From positions 23,680 through 87,679 of the forward strand of contig CAZKIO010000012.1 in the NCBI GenBank assembly GCA_964552795.1: a DNA stretch of 64,000 nt, in the 5' to 3' direction. Numbering within the stretch: position 1 is the first letter of the stretch; each line of letters begins with the position of its first letter. Made by a program: the position numbers and the translations under genes. The notes under the pieces are model-generated. The model made no database searches. It saw nothing but the letters and a program-made list of their open reading frames with translations, and had not been told where the DNA came from. Shown here in pieces: positions 44,297 to 53,312 of this stretch. Source of the stretch: JAEUHZ01 sp964552795. GTDB taxonomy: Bacteria > Planctomycetota > UBA1135 > GCA-002686595.

Positions 44297-44481
44297 CCCG
44301 CGCCGAACTGCCTCAGCGCCAACCAGTTAGGTCCTGGCGCCGGCCCCCCCTGGTGGCCTCCTGGGGCGGCGGGGAGGGGCCCCGTGCTTGATTGGCGGGC
44401 CTTCCAGTGGCTATCCAGGGCACCTTCGGACACCCCTCCAGGCACGCCCACGGCGCGCCCAGGCCACGAAAGAGACCGACG

Positions 44482-44772
44482 ATGAGCCAGAACTACGAGA
44501 ACCTGGTCAAGGCAGTGCACGACGTGCGGGAAGACGTCGAGAAGGCGGAAGCCGGCAACAAGGCCGCCACCTCCCGCGTGCGCAAGGCCATGATGGACAT
44601 CAAGAACATCGCGCAGGACATCCGCAAGGAGATGCTCGAGGTGCGCGACGCGGGCGGTGCCAAGCCCCCCCCCGCGCCGCCCAAGCCGGCGGCCCCCAAG
44701 CCGCCGATGGGCGGCATGCGCCCGCCGACGCCGCCGCCCCGTCCGGGCGGGGGCACCTTCGGCGGCCGCTGA
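44482..44772 (+). CDS. Histone H1-like Hc1 protein with proline-rich tail
   Basis: 96 residues from ATG 44482. The N-terminal 55 residues are helical and match the Hc1 core (VEKAEAGNKAATSRVRKAMM, then DIKNIAQDIRKEMLEVR). The C-terminal tail is Pro/Gly-rich (KPPPAPPKPAAPKPPMGG) where chlamydial Hc1 has a Lys/Ala-rich DNA-binding tail. Such proteins are found in planctomycetes and chlamydiae and compact DNA; the unusual tail makes strong DNA condensation less certain. It stands alone, with 185 bases upstream and 105 downstream. Confidence 0.8.
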   Translation: MSQNYENLVKAVHDVREDVEKAEAGNKAATSRVRKAMMDIKNIAQDIRKEMLEVRDAGGAKPPPAPPKPAAPKPPMGGMRPPTPPPRPGGGTFGGR

Positions 44773-44877
44773 GACCGGTCCGACGCGAACGCGCGCGCGG
44801 CGCACCGACGGCCGACCGGGCCGGCGGGAGCGCCGCGTGCGCTCCGAGGATTGCACCGCGCGGGGGAAGGGCGTGGG

Positions 44878-45489
44878 ATGGCCTCCATGAGGCTGCTCAC
44901 GACCGCGTTCCTGGCTTGCGTCCCGCTGATCCTCCTGCCGATCGCCTCGCGCGCGGGCCAGGAGGCCGCCGACGCGCACGAGGCGCCCGCCTCCGCGGCG
45001 CCGCGCACCGTGATCCTGGTCCGGCACGCCGAGAAGGAGGCCGCGCCCCAGGACCCGCGCGACCCGGGCCTCTCGGCGGCGGGCGCGGAGCGCGCGCGCG
45101 AGCTCGCGCGCCTGCTCGGGGCCTCGGCGGCGGAGCACCTGTTCAGCAGCGAGCTGCGGCGCACGCGCGACACGCTCGCGCCGCTCGCCCAGGCGCTCTC
45201 CCTGCCGGTCGAGACGGTGCCCGCGGCGCGGCCCGCGGAACTGCTGGCGCGCCTGGACGCGCTCGCGCCGGGGTCGGTGGCCGTCGTGTGCGGCCACTCG
45301 AACACGCTTCCGCGCCTCGCCGAGCTGCTCGGAGTGCGCTGCACGGGTCTGGTCGACACGCCCGCGGGGCCGATGCTGGCGGACGCGTCCTACGATCGCG
45401 TGTTCGTCGTCACGCGGCCCGCCGCCGGCCCCGGCGCGCTGCTCGAGCTGGCCTACGGCGCCGGCGCGACCGTCAGCGCCGGCAAGTGA
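44878..45489 (+). CDS. Secreted histidine phosphatase family protein
   Basis: 203 residues from ATG 44878 (ATG 44887 is an alternative). A signal peptide (LLTTAFLACVPLILLPIASRA) is followed by the RHG-type motif ILVRHAEKE. A second conserved region (FSSELRRTRDTLAPLAQ) and VCGHSNTLPRLAELL complete the two-His active site. It is probably a periplasmic phosphatase of unknown substrate. Its 3' end overlaps mqnD by 37 bases on the opposite strand. Confidence 0.88.
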   Translation: MASMRLLTTAFLACVPLILLPIASRAGQEAADAHEAPASAAPRTVILVRHAEKEAAPQDPRDPGLSAAGAERARELARLLGASAAEHLFSSELRRTRDTLAPLAQALSLPVETVPAARPAELLARLDALAPGSVAVVCGHSNTLPRLAELLGVRCTGLVDTPAGPMLADASYDRVFVVTRPAAGPGALLELAYGAGATVSAGK

Positions 45490-46289
45490 GGCGGGACGAG
45501 GTTGGCGCGCGCCGCGGCGGCGGATAGGGCCTCGAGCGCGCGCCGGCCGTCGTCGCCCAGGTCGTGCGTCCAGGCGTTCACGTAGAGATCGACGTGCGCG
45601 CGCAGGACGTCGTCGCCGAGCTCCTGCGCGTGCGCGCGCATGGTCGCGAGCGCGTCCGCCGGATGCGCGCGCGCGTGCTCCAGCGAAGCGCGGATGGCGC
45701 CGTCGAGCGCGGCGATCGCGCGCGGACCCAGGCGCCGGCGCGCCAGGATGCCGCCCAAGGGAAGCGGCGCGCGCGTGCGCTGCTCCCACGTCGTGCCCAG
45801 GTCCTCGATGCACACGAGGCCGTGGGCGGCGAACGTGAAGCGACCCTCGTGGATGCACAGGCCGTAATCGGCGTCGCCGCGCGCGAGCGCCGGGATCACG
45901 TCGGAGAAGACGCAGTGCTCCACGCGGCCCTCGTCCGGGTGGAACAGCCGGTAGAGCAGTTGCGCGGTCGTCCAGCGGCCCGGCGACAGCACCCGCGCGC
46001 CGGCGAGCGGCGGCGCGCCCGGCCGCGCGAGCAGGAGCGGTCCCACGCCGAAGCCCAGCGCCGAGCCCGCGCGCAGCACCACGGTCGAGTCCGCGAGGTG
46101 GAGCGCGGCGGCGAAGCTGGCCTTGGCGGCGTCGTACGCGCCGGAGAGGAGCGCCGTGTTCAGCGTCTCGATGTCCTCCAGGCACAGGTCGAGGTCGAAG
46201 CCCTCGACCGCGACCGCGCCGGTCAAGAGACCGTGGAACGCGAACGTGTCGTTCGGGCAGGGCGAGATCCCGACCGAGAGGCGCGGCAT
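45453..46289 (-). CDS. mqnD: 1,4-dihydroxy-6-naphthoate synthase (futalosine menaquinone pathway)
   Basis: 278 residues from ATG 46289. MqnD signature: VGISPCPNDTFAFHGLLTG at the N-terminus, DIETLNTAL, KASFAAAL, GFGVGPLLLAR and IHEGRFTFAAHGL. The periplasmic-binding-protein-like fold converts cyclic de-hypoxanthine futalosine to 1,4-dihydroxy-6-naphthoate. It starts 13 bases after the mqnB stop, so the two are one operon. MqnA and MqnC are not in the window. Confidence 0.93.
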   Translation of the reverse strand: MPRLSVGISPCPNDTFAFHGLLTGAVAVEGFDLDLCLEDIETLNTALLSGAYDAAKASFAAALHLADSTVVLRAGSALGFGVGPLLLARPGAPPLAGARVLSPGRWTTAQLLYRLFHPDEGRVEHCVFSDVIPALARGDADYGLCIHEGRFTFAAHGLVCIEDLGTTWEQRTRAPLPLGGILARRRLGPRAIAALDGAIRASLEHARAHPADALATMRAHAQELGDDVLRAHVDLYVNAWTHDLGDDGRRALEALSAAAARANLVPPHLPALTVAPAP

Positions 46290-46302
46290 GGGCCTCGCTC
46301 CC

Positions 46303-46986
46303 TCACGCGCGCCGCAGGAGGTCGAGCGCGCACAGGCGCGCGGCAGCCAGCGCGGCCGGGATGCGCCAATGCGCGGGATCGCGGTCGCCCACGCGGTTGG
46401 AGATGCCGCGCACGACGTGGCAGGGCACGCCGTGGAGCGCGCACGAAAGCGCCACCGCGAAGCCTTCCATGTCCTCGGCCAGCGCCTCGGGGAACCGGCG
46501 CCGGCGCAGCGCGGCCTGCTCGGGCGAGGCCGAGGCGGCGCAGGTGGTCAGGAGCAGGGCGCTGCGCGCGGGATCGCGCAGCGCGCCGGCGTCGACCAGC
46601 GGCCCGCCGCCCAGGAGGATCCGGTCGTGCACCGGGTCCGCGTCGGCGCTGCCGGGCCACTGCGGGAAGCCCAGGGCGGCGGGTCCGCTGAGACCCTCGC
46701 CCTCGCCGGCGCCGATGCCCTCGACCGCGACCGCGTCGAACGCGATCGCGTTGCCCACGGGCAGGATCTCCTCGTCGAACGTGCCGGCGATGCCCACCAG
46801 GAGCACGCGCGCCGGCCGCAGGCGCGCGAGGAGCTGGGACGTGCGCGCGGCGGCCGCGATCGGGCCGAAACCGCACAGGCCGACGATGGCGAGGCCGGGG
46901 TCGAATCCGCCGTGGTCCTGGAGGCGGCGCTCCTCGACGGGGGTGGGGACGAGCAGCAGCGTGGGGGAGCCTGAGGGGGACGGCAC
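46303..46986 (-). CDS. mqnB: Futalosine hydrolase
   Basis: 227 residues from GTG 46986. Nucleosidase/phosphorylase fold with TLLLVPTPVEERRL, GLCGFGPIAAAARTS, VLLVGIAGTFDEEILPVGNA, EDMEGFAVALSC (substrate Glu and Met) and RGISNRVGDRDPAHW. It releases hypoxanthine from futalosine. It is upstream of mqnD and divergent from the secreted-protein gene at 47181. Confidence 0.92.
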   Translation of the reverse strand: MPSPSGSPTLLLVPTPVEERRLQDHGGFDPGLAIVGLCGFGPIAAAARTSQLLARLRPARVLLVGIAGTFDEEILPVGNAIAFDAVAVEGIGAGEGEGLSGPAALGFPQWPGSADADPVHDRILLGGGPLVDAGALRDPARSALLLTTCAASASPEQAALRRRRFPEALAEDMEGFAVALSCALHGVPCHVVRGISNRVGDRDPAHWRIPAALAAARLCALDLLRRA

Positions 46987-47180
46987 GGCCCAGAGTCTGG
47001 GGCGCGCCGACCGGGCGCGCAACCGCGACCCGCGGCGCGATCCTGACCCAAGTTCCACGGAGTCCAGATCCCATCTGCGCCCGCCCACGCCATCATGGGG
47101 GAAGCTTGGACGCGCGCGTCGCCCGGTCCAGGTCGCCGGATCACGCCGGCTCCCCCGATTCCCAACCCTCAAGGACTCTC

Positions 47181-49724
47181 ATGCGGACTCTCACCCCCCT
47201 GCTGGCGCTCACGTGCGCCGGCCTCCTCGCTCCTCTTGCGCTGGCCCAGGACAGCGTCTCGAAGCTCTCCGCCCTGCCGGGCGATGCGATCAACCCGCAC
47301 GACGCGGCCGAGCAGATCAACGACTACGTGGTCGACCTGGACGCCTTCCGCTCCTCGTGGGGCAAGGTGTTCGCGGTGGGCCCGATCGCCAAGGCCAGCC
47401 AGCAGCGCGCGACCGCGCCGACCTTCTACACGGCGTTGATCAACGCGCAGGCGCTCTCGCGCCGCGTGACGCCGAACGTGCCGTTCCTGCGCAGCACCTA
47501 CGCGTACTGGAACGCGCCCGGCTTCGGCGTCAACAACAACGCCGCGCGCAACGACCCGCCCGCGAACCTGGCGCCGGGCGCGGCGAACGGCTTCCAGTTC
47601 GGCTTCGGCTTCCAGGAGTTCGCTACGGGCGATCCGATCACGACGAGCCTGGGGATCGTCACCGGCGGCGTCGCAGCCACGCGCGCGGGCCTGCCCTCGC
47701 GCCTGTTCGTGTCGCGCGTGACGGCGGCCACGAACGGCACGTCCGAGGCCTGCAGCCTGGGCGCGTTCGGCATGGGCGCGGTCGACGACAGCGGCAACAT
47801 CCACTTCCGCGCGGACGGCTTCGGCAACGCCGGGCCCTGCGGCGCGCTCAACCCGTTCACGGGGAACAACCTGTTCCGCGTCCGGATGGCGCAGCGCACC
47901 GCGACGCTGAACGCGCTGTCGACCAACTTCCCGCTCGGCGCGGAAGCCCCGCCGGTGACCGAGCACCTGCTCGTCGAATCGACCACGACGCACAACGTGC
48001 CCAACGCGATCCCCACGACGCTGGCCGGGCGGCCGATCCTGATCGGCTCGAACTTCGCCCGCCAGTACGTCTTCGAGCAGGTCGCCGGCAGCGTCGTCGC
48101 GGCCGCGGCCAACGCGCACCTGGCGGGCCTGCCCGACCACCGCGGCGCGGTCGGTTACTCCATGCGCAGCCACCCGTCGCTGTTCCCCGGCGCCGTCAAC
48201 GGCACGGCCGCGATCCTGAGCCAAACGGTCTCGGGCAGCGGCGCGCTGCGCGACAGCGTCGCCATCTGGGGCATCGCGGCCGACGGCAGCCTGCTCTCGC
48301 CGATCTCGCGCACGCTGCCCGCGCCCGCCGCCGGTCTCGACCCCGACCAGCCGGCCTGGGCGCCGACCGCGTCGCAGGAGTTCGACCACTACCACAGCCA
48401 GACGGCGTTCCAGGGCGGCGCCTCGCAGGTCGCGCTGGGCGGCGACCAGGCCGGGAACCTGCTCGTCGCGGGCGTCGTGTACTACGGCTTCACGCCGCCG
48501 AGCCTGACCCCGTTCACCAACCCGCGCAACTACATGATGGTGGCGCGGATCGATCCGCTCACCGGCACGACCACGTGGCGCGCCGCGGCGTGGACCGACG
48601 GGAGCACCGGCAAGAACGTCTACCAGAACGGGACGACGGTCATCGGCAACCTGCGCGGCTTCGGCGCCGCGCCGCAGACGGGCCCGACGATGTCCGCGCC
48701 GATGATCGACTCGGTCGGCAACGTCTGGTTCGTCGGCTCGTTCGAGCGCGCCGCGAACCCCGGCGTGACGAGCGTGGGCCTGTTCCGCTCGGTCTGGTCG
48801 CCGGCCGCCGGCGCCTTCAAGCTCGAGCTCGTGCTGGCGCAGGGCGACGTGTTCCGCGGTCCGAACTCGAACCTGAACTACACCGTCGACTTCCTGACGC
48901 TGAACGACGCCGATTCGATCTCCTCGGGCGCCGCGTGGTCGGGCAACATCGCCGAGAGCGCGCACCTGGGCATGTCGACGGCGGGTCTCGCGACGGACGA
49001 CCCGCGCACGCTGGGCGGCGTCATCATCTCCGCGTCGATCGTGTACGACGTCAACAACGACGGGATGTACGTGCGCTCGACCGGGACCGGCGGCACGCCG
49101 GGCAGCCCCGACGAGGACTACAACGTGATCCTCTACGTGGCTGCGTCCGCGGACTGCAACGCGAACGGGATCGCGGACGATCGCGACATCCTGGACGGAA
49201 CCGCGACCGACACGAACGGCAACGGCATCCCCGACACCTGCGAAGGCATCGTGGGCACGCTGTTCTGCTTCGGCGACGGCAGCGGCACGCCCTGCCCCTG
49301 TGCCAACAACTCGCTGCCGGCCGACCAGGAAGGCTGCCTGAGCTCCCTGGGCACGGGCGGCCGCCTGCGCGGCATGGGCGTCGCAAGCATCACGGCGGAC
49401 ACGCTGGTCCTGTCCGGCACGCGGATGCCCAGCAGTTCGGCCCTCTACTTCCAGGGCCTGACGCAGCAGAACGGCGGCCTGGGCGCCGTGTTCGGCGACG
49501 GACTGCGTTGCGCGGGCGGCACCGTGACGCGCCTGGGAACCAAGACGAACGTGGCCGGCGCCAGCCAGTATCCTGCGGGCGCCGACCTCCCGGTCTCGGT
49601 CCGCGGCGGCGTCACGGCTCCGGGCACGCGCACCTACCAGATCTGGTACCGAAACGCCGCGGCGTTCTGCACGGCCGCGACGTTCAACCTGTCGAACGGG
49701 ATCGAGATCAACTGGACCCCGTGA
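47181..49724 (+). CDS. Large secreted protein with Ca-binding repeats and a Cys-rich C-terminal domain
   Basis: 847 residues from ATG 47181. A signal peptide (LLALTCAGLLAPLALAQ) leads into a ~630-residue region with many aromatic and Asn/Gly residues and no recognised fold. At about 658-688 two type-3-like calcium repeats appear (DCNANGIADDRDILDG; DTNGNGIPDTCE). The last ~150 residues start CFGDGSGTPCPCANN and form a compact domain with paired Cys (LRCAGGT, AFCTAAT). I have seen this C-terminal module in planctomycete secreted proteins, where it may serve surface attachment, but its function is unestablished. Upstream, 194 bases separate it from mqnB. Confidence 0.8.
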   Translation: MRTLTPLLALTCAGLLAPLALAQDSVSKLSALPGDAINPHDAAEQINDYVVDLDAFRSSWGKVFAVGPIAKASQQRATAPTFYTALINAQALSRRVTPNVPFLRSTYAYWNAPGFGVNNNAARNDPPANLAPGAANGFQFGFGFQEFATGDPITTSLGIVTGGVAATRAGLPSRLFVSRVTAATNGTSEACSLGAFGMGAVDDSGNIHFRADGFGNAGPCGALNPFTGNNLFRVRMAQRTATLNALSTNFPLGAEAPPVTEHLLVESTTTHNVPNAIPTTLAGRPILIGSNFARQYVFEQVAGSVVAAAANAHLAGLPDHRGAVGYSMRSHPSLFPGAVNGTAAILSQTVSGSGALRDSVAIWGIAADGSLLSPISRTLPAPAAGLDPDQPAWAPTASQEFDHYHSQTAFQGGASQVALGGDQAGNLLVAGVVYYGFTPPSLTPFTNPRNYMMVARIDPLTGTTTWRAAAWTDGSTGKNVYQNGTTVIGNLRGFGAAPQTGPTMSAPMIDSVGNVWFVGSFERAANPGVTSVGLFRSVWSPAAGAFKLELVLAQGDVFRGPNSNLNYTVDFLTLNDADSISSGAAWSGNIAESAHLGMSTAGLATDDPRTLGGVIISASIVYDVNNDGMYVRSTGTGGTPGSPDEDYNVILYVAASADCNANGIADDRDILDGTATDTNGNGIPDTCEGIVGTLFCFGDGSGTPCPCANNSLPADQEGCLSSLGTGGRLRGMGVASITADTLVLSGTRMPSSSALYFQGLTQQNGGLGAVFGDGLRCAGGTVTRLGTKTNVAGASQYPAGADLPVSVRGGVTAPGTRTYQIWYRNAAAFCTAATFNLSNGIEINWTP

Positions 49725-49732
49725 CATCGACG

Positions 49733-49758
49733 TCCCCGCCCACGCGCGTGGGCGGGGA
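49733..49758. terminator. Perfect 26-bp palindrome after the large secreted gene
   Basis: TCCCCGCCCACGC and GCGTGGGCGGGGA are exact reverse complements with no loop bases left over, nine bases after the stop codon. It will form a strong hairpin in the transcript. It lacks a following U-run. Confidence 0.55.
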
Positions 49759-49928
49759 ACAGCGCTGATCGCGCGAGCAGGCCGCTGGGCGCACGCCCCG
49801 CGGCCTGCCTCGTCCTGTCCCAGCCCGCTGCACCTTCCCGGGCCGCGCGGCGCGCGTCGTGGGCGTTCCGGTCTCCCGCGTGGACCCGTCGAGTGTGTCC
49901 CGCCGCGAGTCGACGTGGGGCTCGCCCT

Positions 49929-50044
49929 GCCGTCGTCAGGCTCGTCGAGTCGTGCTCAGCGGACAGGCAGGCCGATTCCGCCGCCGCTCCCACGCTCCCC
50001 TCGCCCCGACGAATCGCAAGCCGCCTCGCGACGGGGCTCTCTCG
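49929..50044 (+). repeat. Dispersed repeat, copy B
   Basis: Begins GCCGTCGTCAGGCTCGTCGA and matches copy A (30867-30940) in two blocks, with an extra ~37-base segment here between them. It overlaps the 3' end of the degenerate transposase-like gene on the minus strand. Confidence 0.6.
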
Positions 50045-51159
50045 GCGGCCCGCCAGGCCGCCTGGGGCAGGCGGTCCGGCCACTCCAACAGTTCGCCGGC
50101 GCAGAGCCGCCGCGCCGCGATGCCCAGCATCGACGCCGAACTCCGGGCCTGGTCGAGGACCCTCAGCTCGCGCACGTAGTTGCGGTACAGCGTCCACACC
50201 CACAGGTGCCACTCCAGGTTCCTTCGCAGCTTGGCGTGACACCAACTGCGCCGGACGAGGCGCCCGACCCCGTCGCGCAGCATTGCCAGCGTGTGGTTGA
50301 TCGCGAACAGCCCGCTCGTCGGGCCACGGGGTTCGGTCGAGTGCACCTTGCCATGCGCCACGCGCGCGCCGAAGACGCGGCGAAGGATCGACGCGTAGCT
50401 GTACTTTCAATCGGTCCGAACCTCGACCCTGCCTCCCGGGCGCACGACGCGTTCGAGGCGACGGAAGCACTCGGTCACGGCCGGCCGCGAACGGTGGACG
50501 CGCTTGCCGGATCGCGCCTCGGCTTGCTCGAGCCGGCGTCGAGCGGCCGGACGCAGCGGTCCGCGGGCCGGCAGCGTGTCGGCGGCCACGTGGACCACGA
50601 ACCGGCTCTTCCCCTGCACCAGCACCGGAACCGTCAAGGGGAACAGGCGGCGATCGGTCTCGAAGGTCTCGAGCTCGTCGAGCAGGAAGGGCCCGTCGAG
50701 CCACCCCTGCGCGCCGACGTGGCGCTCGAGGAACGCCTCGTGGATCCAGCGTGCGTGCGGACCCAGGCGCGCGAGACGCAGCAGAAGCGAGTCGCGGTGG
50801 CAGTGCAGCTCGCGGGCGGCTTGGCGCAGCGAGCACTTGGCGACCAGGCGCGGAAAGAGCGCGAGGTGCAGGCGCGGGCGCTGGTAGCGGTAGTCGACGC
50901 GGAAGGTCTGGGACGAGAACCCGCGGAGGCAGACCAGGCACCGGTAGCGCTGGACCGTGCGCAGGTCGACGGCGCGGACGAAGCGGCCCTTGCGTTGGTA
51001 GCGGAAGGCGAGGGCCTGCGGGCGCGAGGGACAGTCGGGGTTGGGACAGGCGAGCGGCGCGAAACCGCTGTCGAGACGGTGCGGCCGGGGCTGGCGAATC
51101 GCTTCGGGATGCAAGGGCCTCCGGGGGGGGCGCGGCGCGCGCACACCCTCCCGTCCCAC
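49936..51159 (-). pseudogene. Degenerate transposase-like gene interrupted by an in-frame TGA
   Basis: The first part (to TGA at 50409-50407) has a zinc-ribbon-like start (ACPNPDCPSRPQ ... YRCLVCLRGF), an HTH-like segment (SLRQAARELHCHRDSLLLRL) and an acidic catalytic-type patch (LLDELETFETDRRLFPLTVP). The frame continues without shift after the stop: KYSYASILRRVFGARV, then HSTEPRGPTSGLFAINHTL and RRSWCHAKLRRNLEWHLWVW. This architecture resembles IS1/IS1595-type elements often seen in planctomycetes. A CGA-to-TGA change (Arg to stop) would explain the break. The start at 51159 is uncertain; homology-like sequence begins near 51060. No clear terminal inverted repeats were found. Confidence 0.65.
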
Positions 51160-51250
51160 GACGGCCGGGAAGCGCGGCGGTTGCAGGCGTCGGCCGAGAA
51201 AGGCGCAGCGGGCTGGGACAGCACCCCCGCGTTTCGAGCGACTGCCAACG

Positions 51251-51280
51251 GCAGCGGGCGGGGAGGTCCCCGCCCGCTGC
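51251..51280. terminator. Perfect 13-bp hairpin between the transposase-like gene and a secreted gene
   Basis: GCAGCGGGCGGGG-AGGT-CCCCGCCCGCTGC. It lies 24 bases past the stop of the minus-strand secreted gene (51304) and is symmetric, so it could stop transcription from either side. No U-run follows. Confidence 0.55.
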
Positions 51281-51303
51281 TCATCGCACGATGCCCCCGG
51301 GGG

Positions 51304-52983
51304 TCAGGGGAAACTGGGCGGGTCCTCGTCGAACACCGTCGACGTCTCGTACAGGTCGCCGCGCGGATCGACGCACAGTTCCCAGGGCAGATCGCAGACC
51401 TCGTAGTTGCCCACGCGCTCGCACAGGACGGCGTAGATCACGGGGTCGTTCACCTGGTGCACGCCCGAGTTCGCCGTCTGGCCGTCGATCGTGAACCAGC
51501 CGGACTCGCGGGCGTTGGGGCCCATCGTCGCGCCGATGATCTCCAGCGGATCGTTCAGGGACGCCGCCAGGGTCGATTGCAGGAACGATGGTCCGGCAGT
51601 GTCGAGTTCGACCAGCCGCTTCTCGTCCCAGCAACGGAACGAGAACTGGCCGGAGGTCATCTGCTCGTAGTCGTTGAAGATCTCGAAGTAGACGATCGTG
51701 TTGAACTGCGCGCCGCCGGAGAGGTTCAGCAGCGTCAGCGTGCTGCGGAACAGGTTGCCGGGACCCGTCGGGTCCTGGCCCAGGAAGCGCGGGATCAGGA
51801 TCTTGTCGGGCGCGGGGCTGTACTCCCGGCCGTCGAGGTCGCGCACGCCGATGTTGGCGAGATCCGTGGGGGTGCCATCGACCTGCGGCACGCCGCTCGC
51901 CGAGCCGATGCCGAGGAACGAGCGGGCGTTCAAGGCGTCGCGCGCGCCTCCGAACAAGTCGCCGCTGTCGCCGCCGGCGCTCATCGTGAGGAAGATCGCC
52001 TGGCCGATCAGGTGGTTGAAGACGATCGCCTGCCCGGTGATGGGACTCTTCGCAAACGCGTACATGAAGCCGCGCTGCGCGTTCGGGTTGTGCGTCGCCG
52101 CGATTGCCGTGAACGTGTCGCAGGGGGACAAACGCCGCGTGAGGTTGGTCTCCAGGCACTGCAGGTCCAGGTCGTCGGGACCGTAGCGGCCGATGTACAC
52201 GAACTCCACGTCGACCGTGCCGACGGGCAATCCGCCCGCGCCGGGCATGAAGCTGCAGTTCGTGTTGGTGACGGTGATGACGGTCAACCGACCCGGCCGG
52301 CTGTCGTAGCGGGGGTAGAGGAGGAGCGAGCCGGGCTTGTCCGGCGTCACCTGCGGGCAGTCGCCGACGACGATGTCATAGGTGTAGGTCACGGTCAGCA
52401 CCACGCTGGCGCTCGTCACCGCGCTCTGCGAGACGTTTCCCGGACCCGCGAACGTCGTCATCCCGGTGGCGCCGATCGGGAATGTCAGGATCCCCGGGCC
52501 GGTGAAGTTGGCGAGAGTCAGGTTCAGTCCCGGCGAGGAGCCGATCGTGAACACGGTCGCCGGCGGATCGAGCGCCAGCGTGCCCGAGACGGTCTGGCCT
52601 GTGCCGACGAGGGGGTAGGGGAAGACTTGCGACGGGTTCGCGCTGTAGATCGTGGACGTCCCGCTCGAGCACATTCCCGTGCCGGTGGGGCAGCCCAGCG
52701 TGATCGTGCCCGCCAAGGTGACGTTGATGGTCGTCGCGACCGGGTCGTTGTTCGTGGCGCTGAACGTCGAACTGAACGCCGGGTCGACGGTCAACGTCGC
52801 ACCCAGGAGCGTGCCCAGCGCCGGATTGAATTTGGGCAGGTCACGCGTGACGTTGAAGTTCGTGAGCTGGTCGACCGTGGTGCTGAACGACACCGTCGTC
52901 GTGCCGGCGTGGGCGGATGCTGCGAGCAGTGAGCACGAGAGGCCCAGCCCGAACGCCCGGAATGCGTTGGATTTGGAGGTCAT
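51304..52983 (-). CDS. Secreted protein: choice-of-anchor E domain plus a locally amplified C-terminal domain
   Basis: 559 residues from ATG 52983. The signal peptide (LGLSCSLLAASAHA) precedes a beta-rich choice-of-anchor E domain (~27-250: TTTVSFSTTVDQLTNF, LPKFNPALGTLLGATLTV). The second half (~265-559) is a domain shared with the genes at 53313, 60108 and 62199: PGSLLLYPRYDSRPG, VEFVYIGRYGPD, GQAIVFNHLIGQ, ILIPRFLGQD, FSFRCWDE, ESGWFTIDGQ, DPVIYAVLCERVG. No enzyme motif is seen. A role at the cell surface is inferred from export and family expansion. Confidence 0.82.
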   Translation of the reverse strand: MTSKSNAFRAFGLGLSCSLLAASAHAGTTTVSFSTTVDQLTNFNVTRDLPKFNPALGTLLGATLTVDPAFSSTFSATNNDPVATTINVTLAGTITLGCPTGTGMCSSGTSTIYSANPSQVFPYPLVGTGQTVSGTLALDPPATVFTIGSSPGLNLTLANFTGPGILTFPIGATGMTTFAGPGNVSQSAVTSASVVLTVTYTYDIVVGDCPQVTPDKPGSLLLYPRYDSRPGRLTVITVTNTNCSFMPGAGGLPVGTVDVEFVYIGRYGPDDLDLQCLETNLTRRLSPCDTFTAIAATHNPNAQRGFMYAFAKSPITGQAIVFNHLIGQAIFLTMSAGGDSGDLFGGARDALNARSFLGIGSASGVPQVDGTPTDLANIGVRDLDGREYSPAPDKILIPRFLGQDPTGPGNLFRSTLTLLNLSGGAQFNTIVYFEIFNDYEQMTSGQFSFRCWDEKRLVELDTAGPSFLQSTLAASLNDPLEIIGATMGPNARESGWFTIDGQTANSGVHQVNDPVIYAVLCERVGNYEVCDLPWELCVDPRGDLYETSTVFDEDPPSFP

Positions 52984-53230
52984 GGCGAGTCCCAGTTGCA
53001 GTGCGATGGGCTCGCCTCGCGACGACCACCCGGCTTGCGGAGGGGGCGGAGGCAACGCGGCGAGCGATGCGGTGAGGATTGCCTCCCTTGCGGGGGGCCT
53101 GCGCATGGTCGCGGCTCGCGCGCCGGGCGTCAAGAACCGTTCATCTGCGCCGGGAACTCAGGAGATGGCTTGCGCCGCATCCGGCTCTCCGCGGGTGCCG
53201 CGCCGCGCCGCCGCTGCTTCCCAATACTGG
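52984..53230. other. Gene-free leader region upstream of the 51304-52983 gene
   Basis: Open frames here have no start or domain support. It should hold the promoter of the minus-strand secreted gene. The terminator of the next unit (53231-53261) adjoins it. Confidence 0.5.
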
Positions 53231-53261
53231 GAAAAGGCCCCGTCCGAAAGCGAGACGGGGC
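53231..53261 (-). terminator. Intrinsic terminator of the 53313-54941 gene
   Basis: Read on the minus strand: GCCCCGTC, loop TCGCTTTCG, GACGGGGC, then CTTTTC. This is an 8-bp GC stem followed by a short U-tract, the clearest intrinsic terminator in the window. It lies about 50 bases after the stop. Confidence 0.75.
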
Positions 53262-53312
53262 GGGTGGCTCGCGCCGCCCGCCCCGAAAGGGACTCGCCAG
53301 AGACCCTCGGGA

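Noticed and set aside
50407..50409. Selenocysteine in the transposase-like protein
   Set aside because: The local context (TD-x-KYSY) is one where I expect a basic residue, no Cys context is visible, and other signs of decay surround it.
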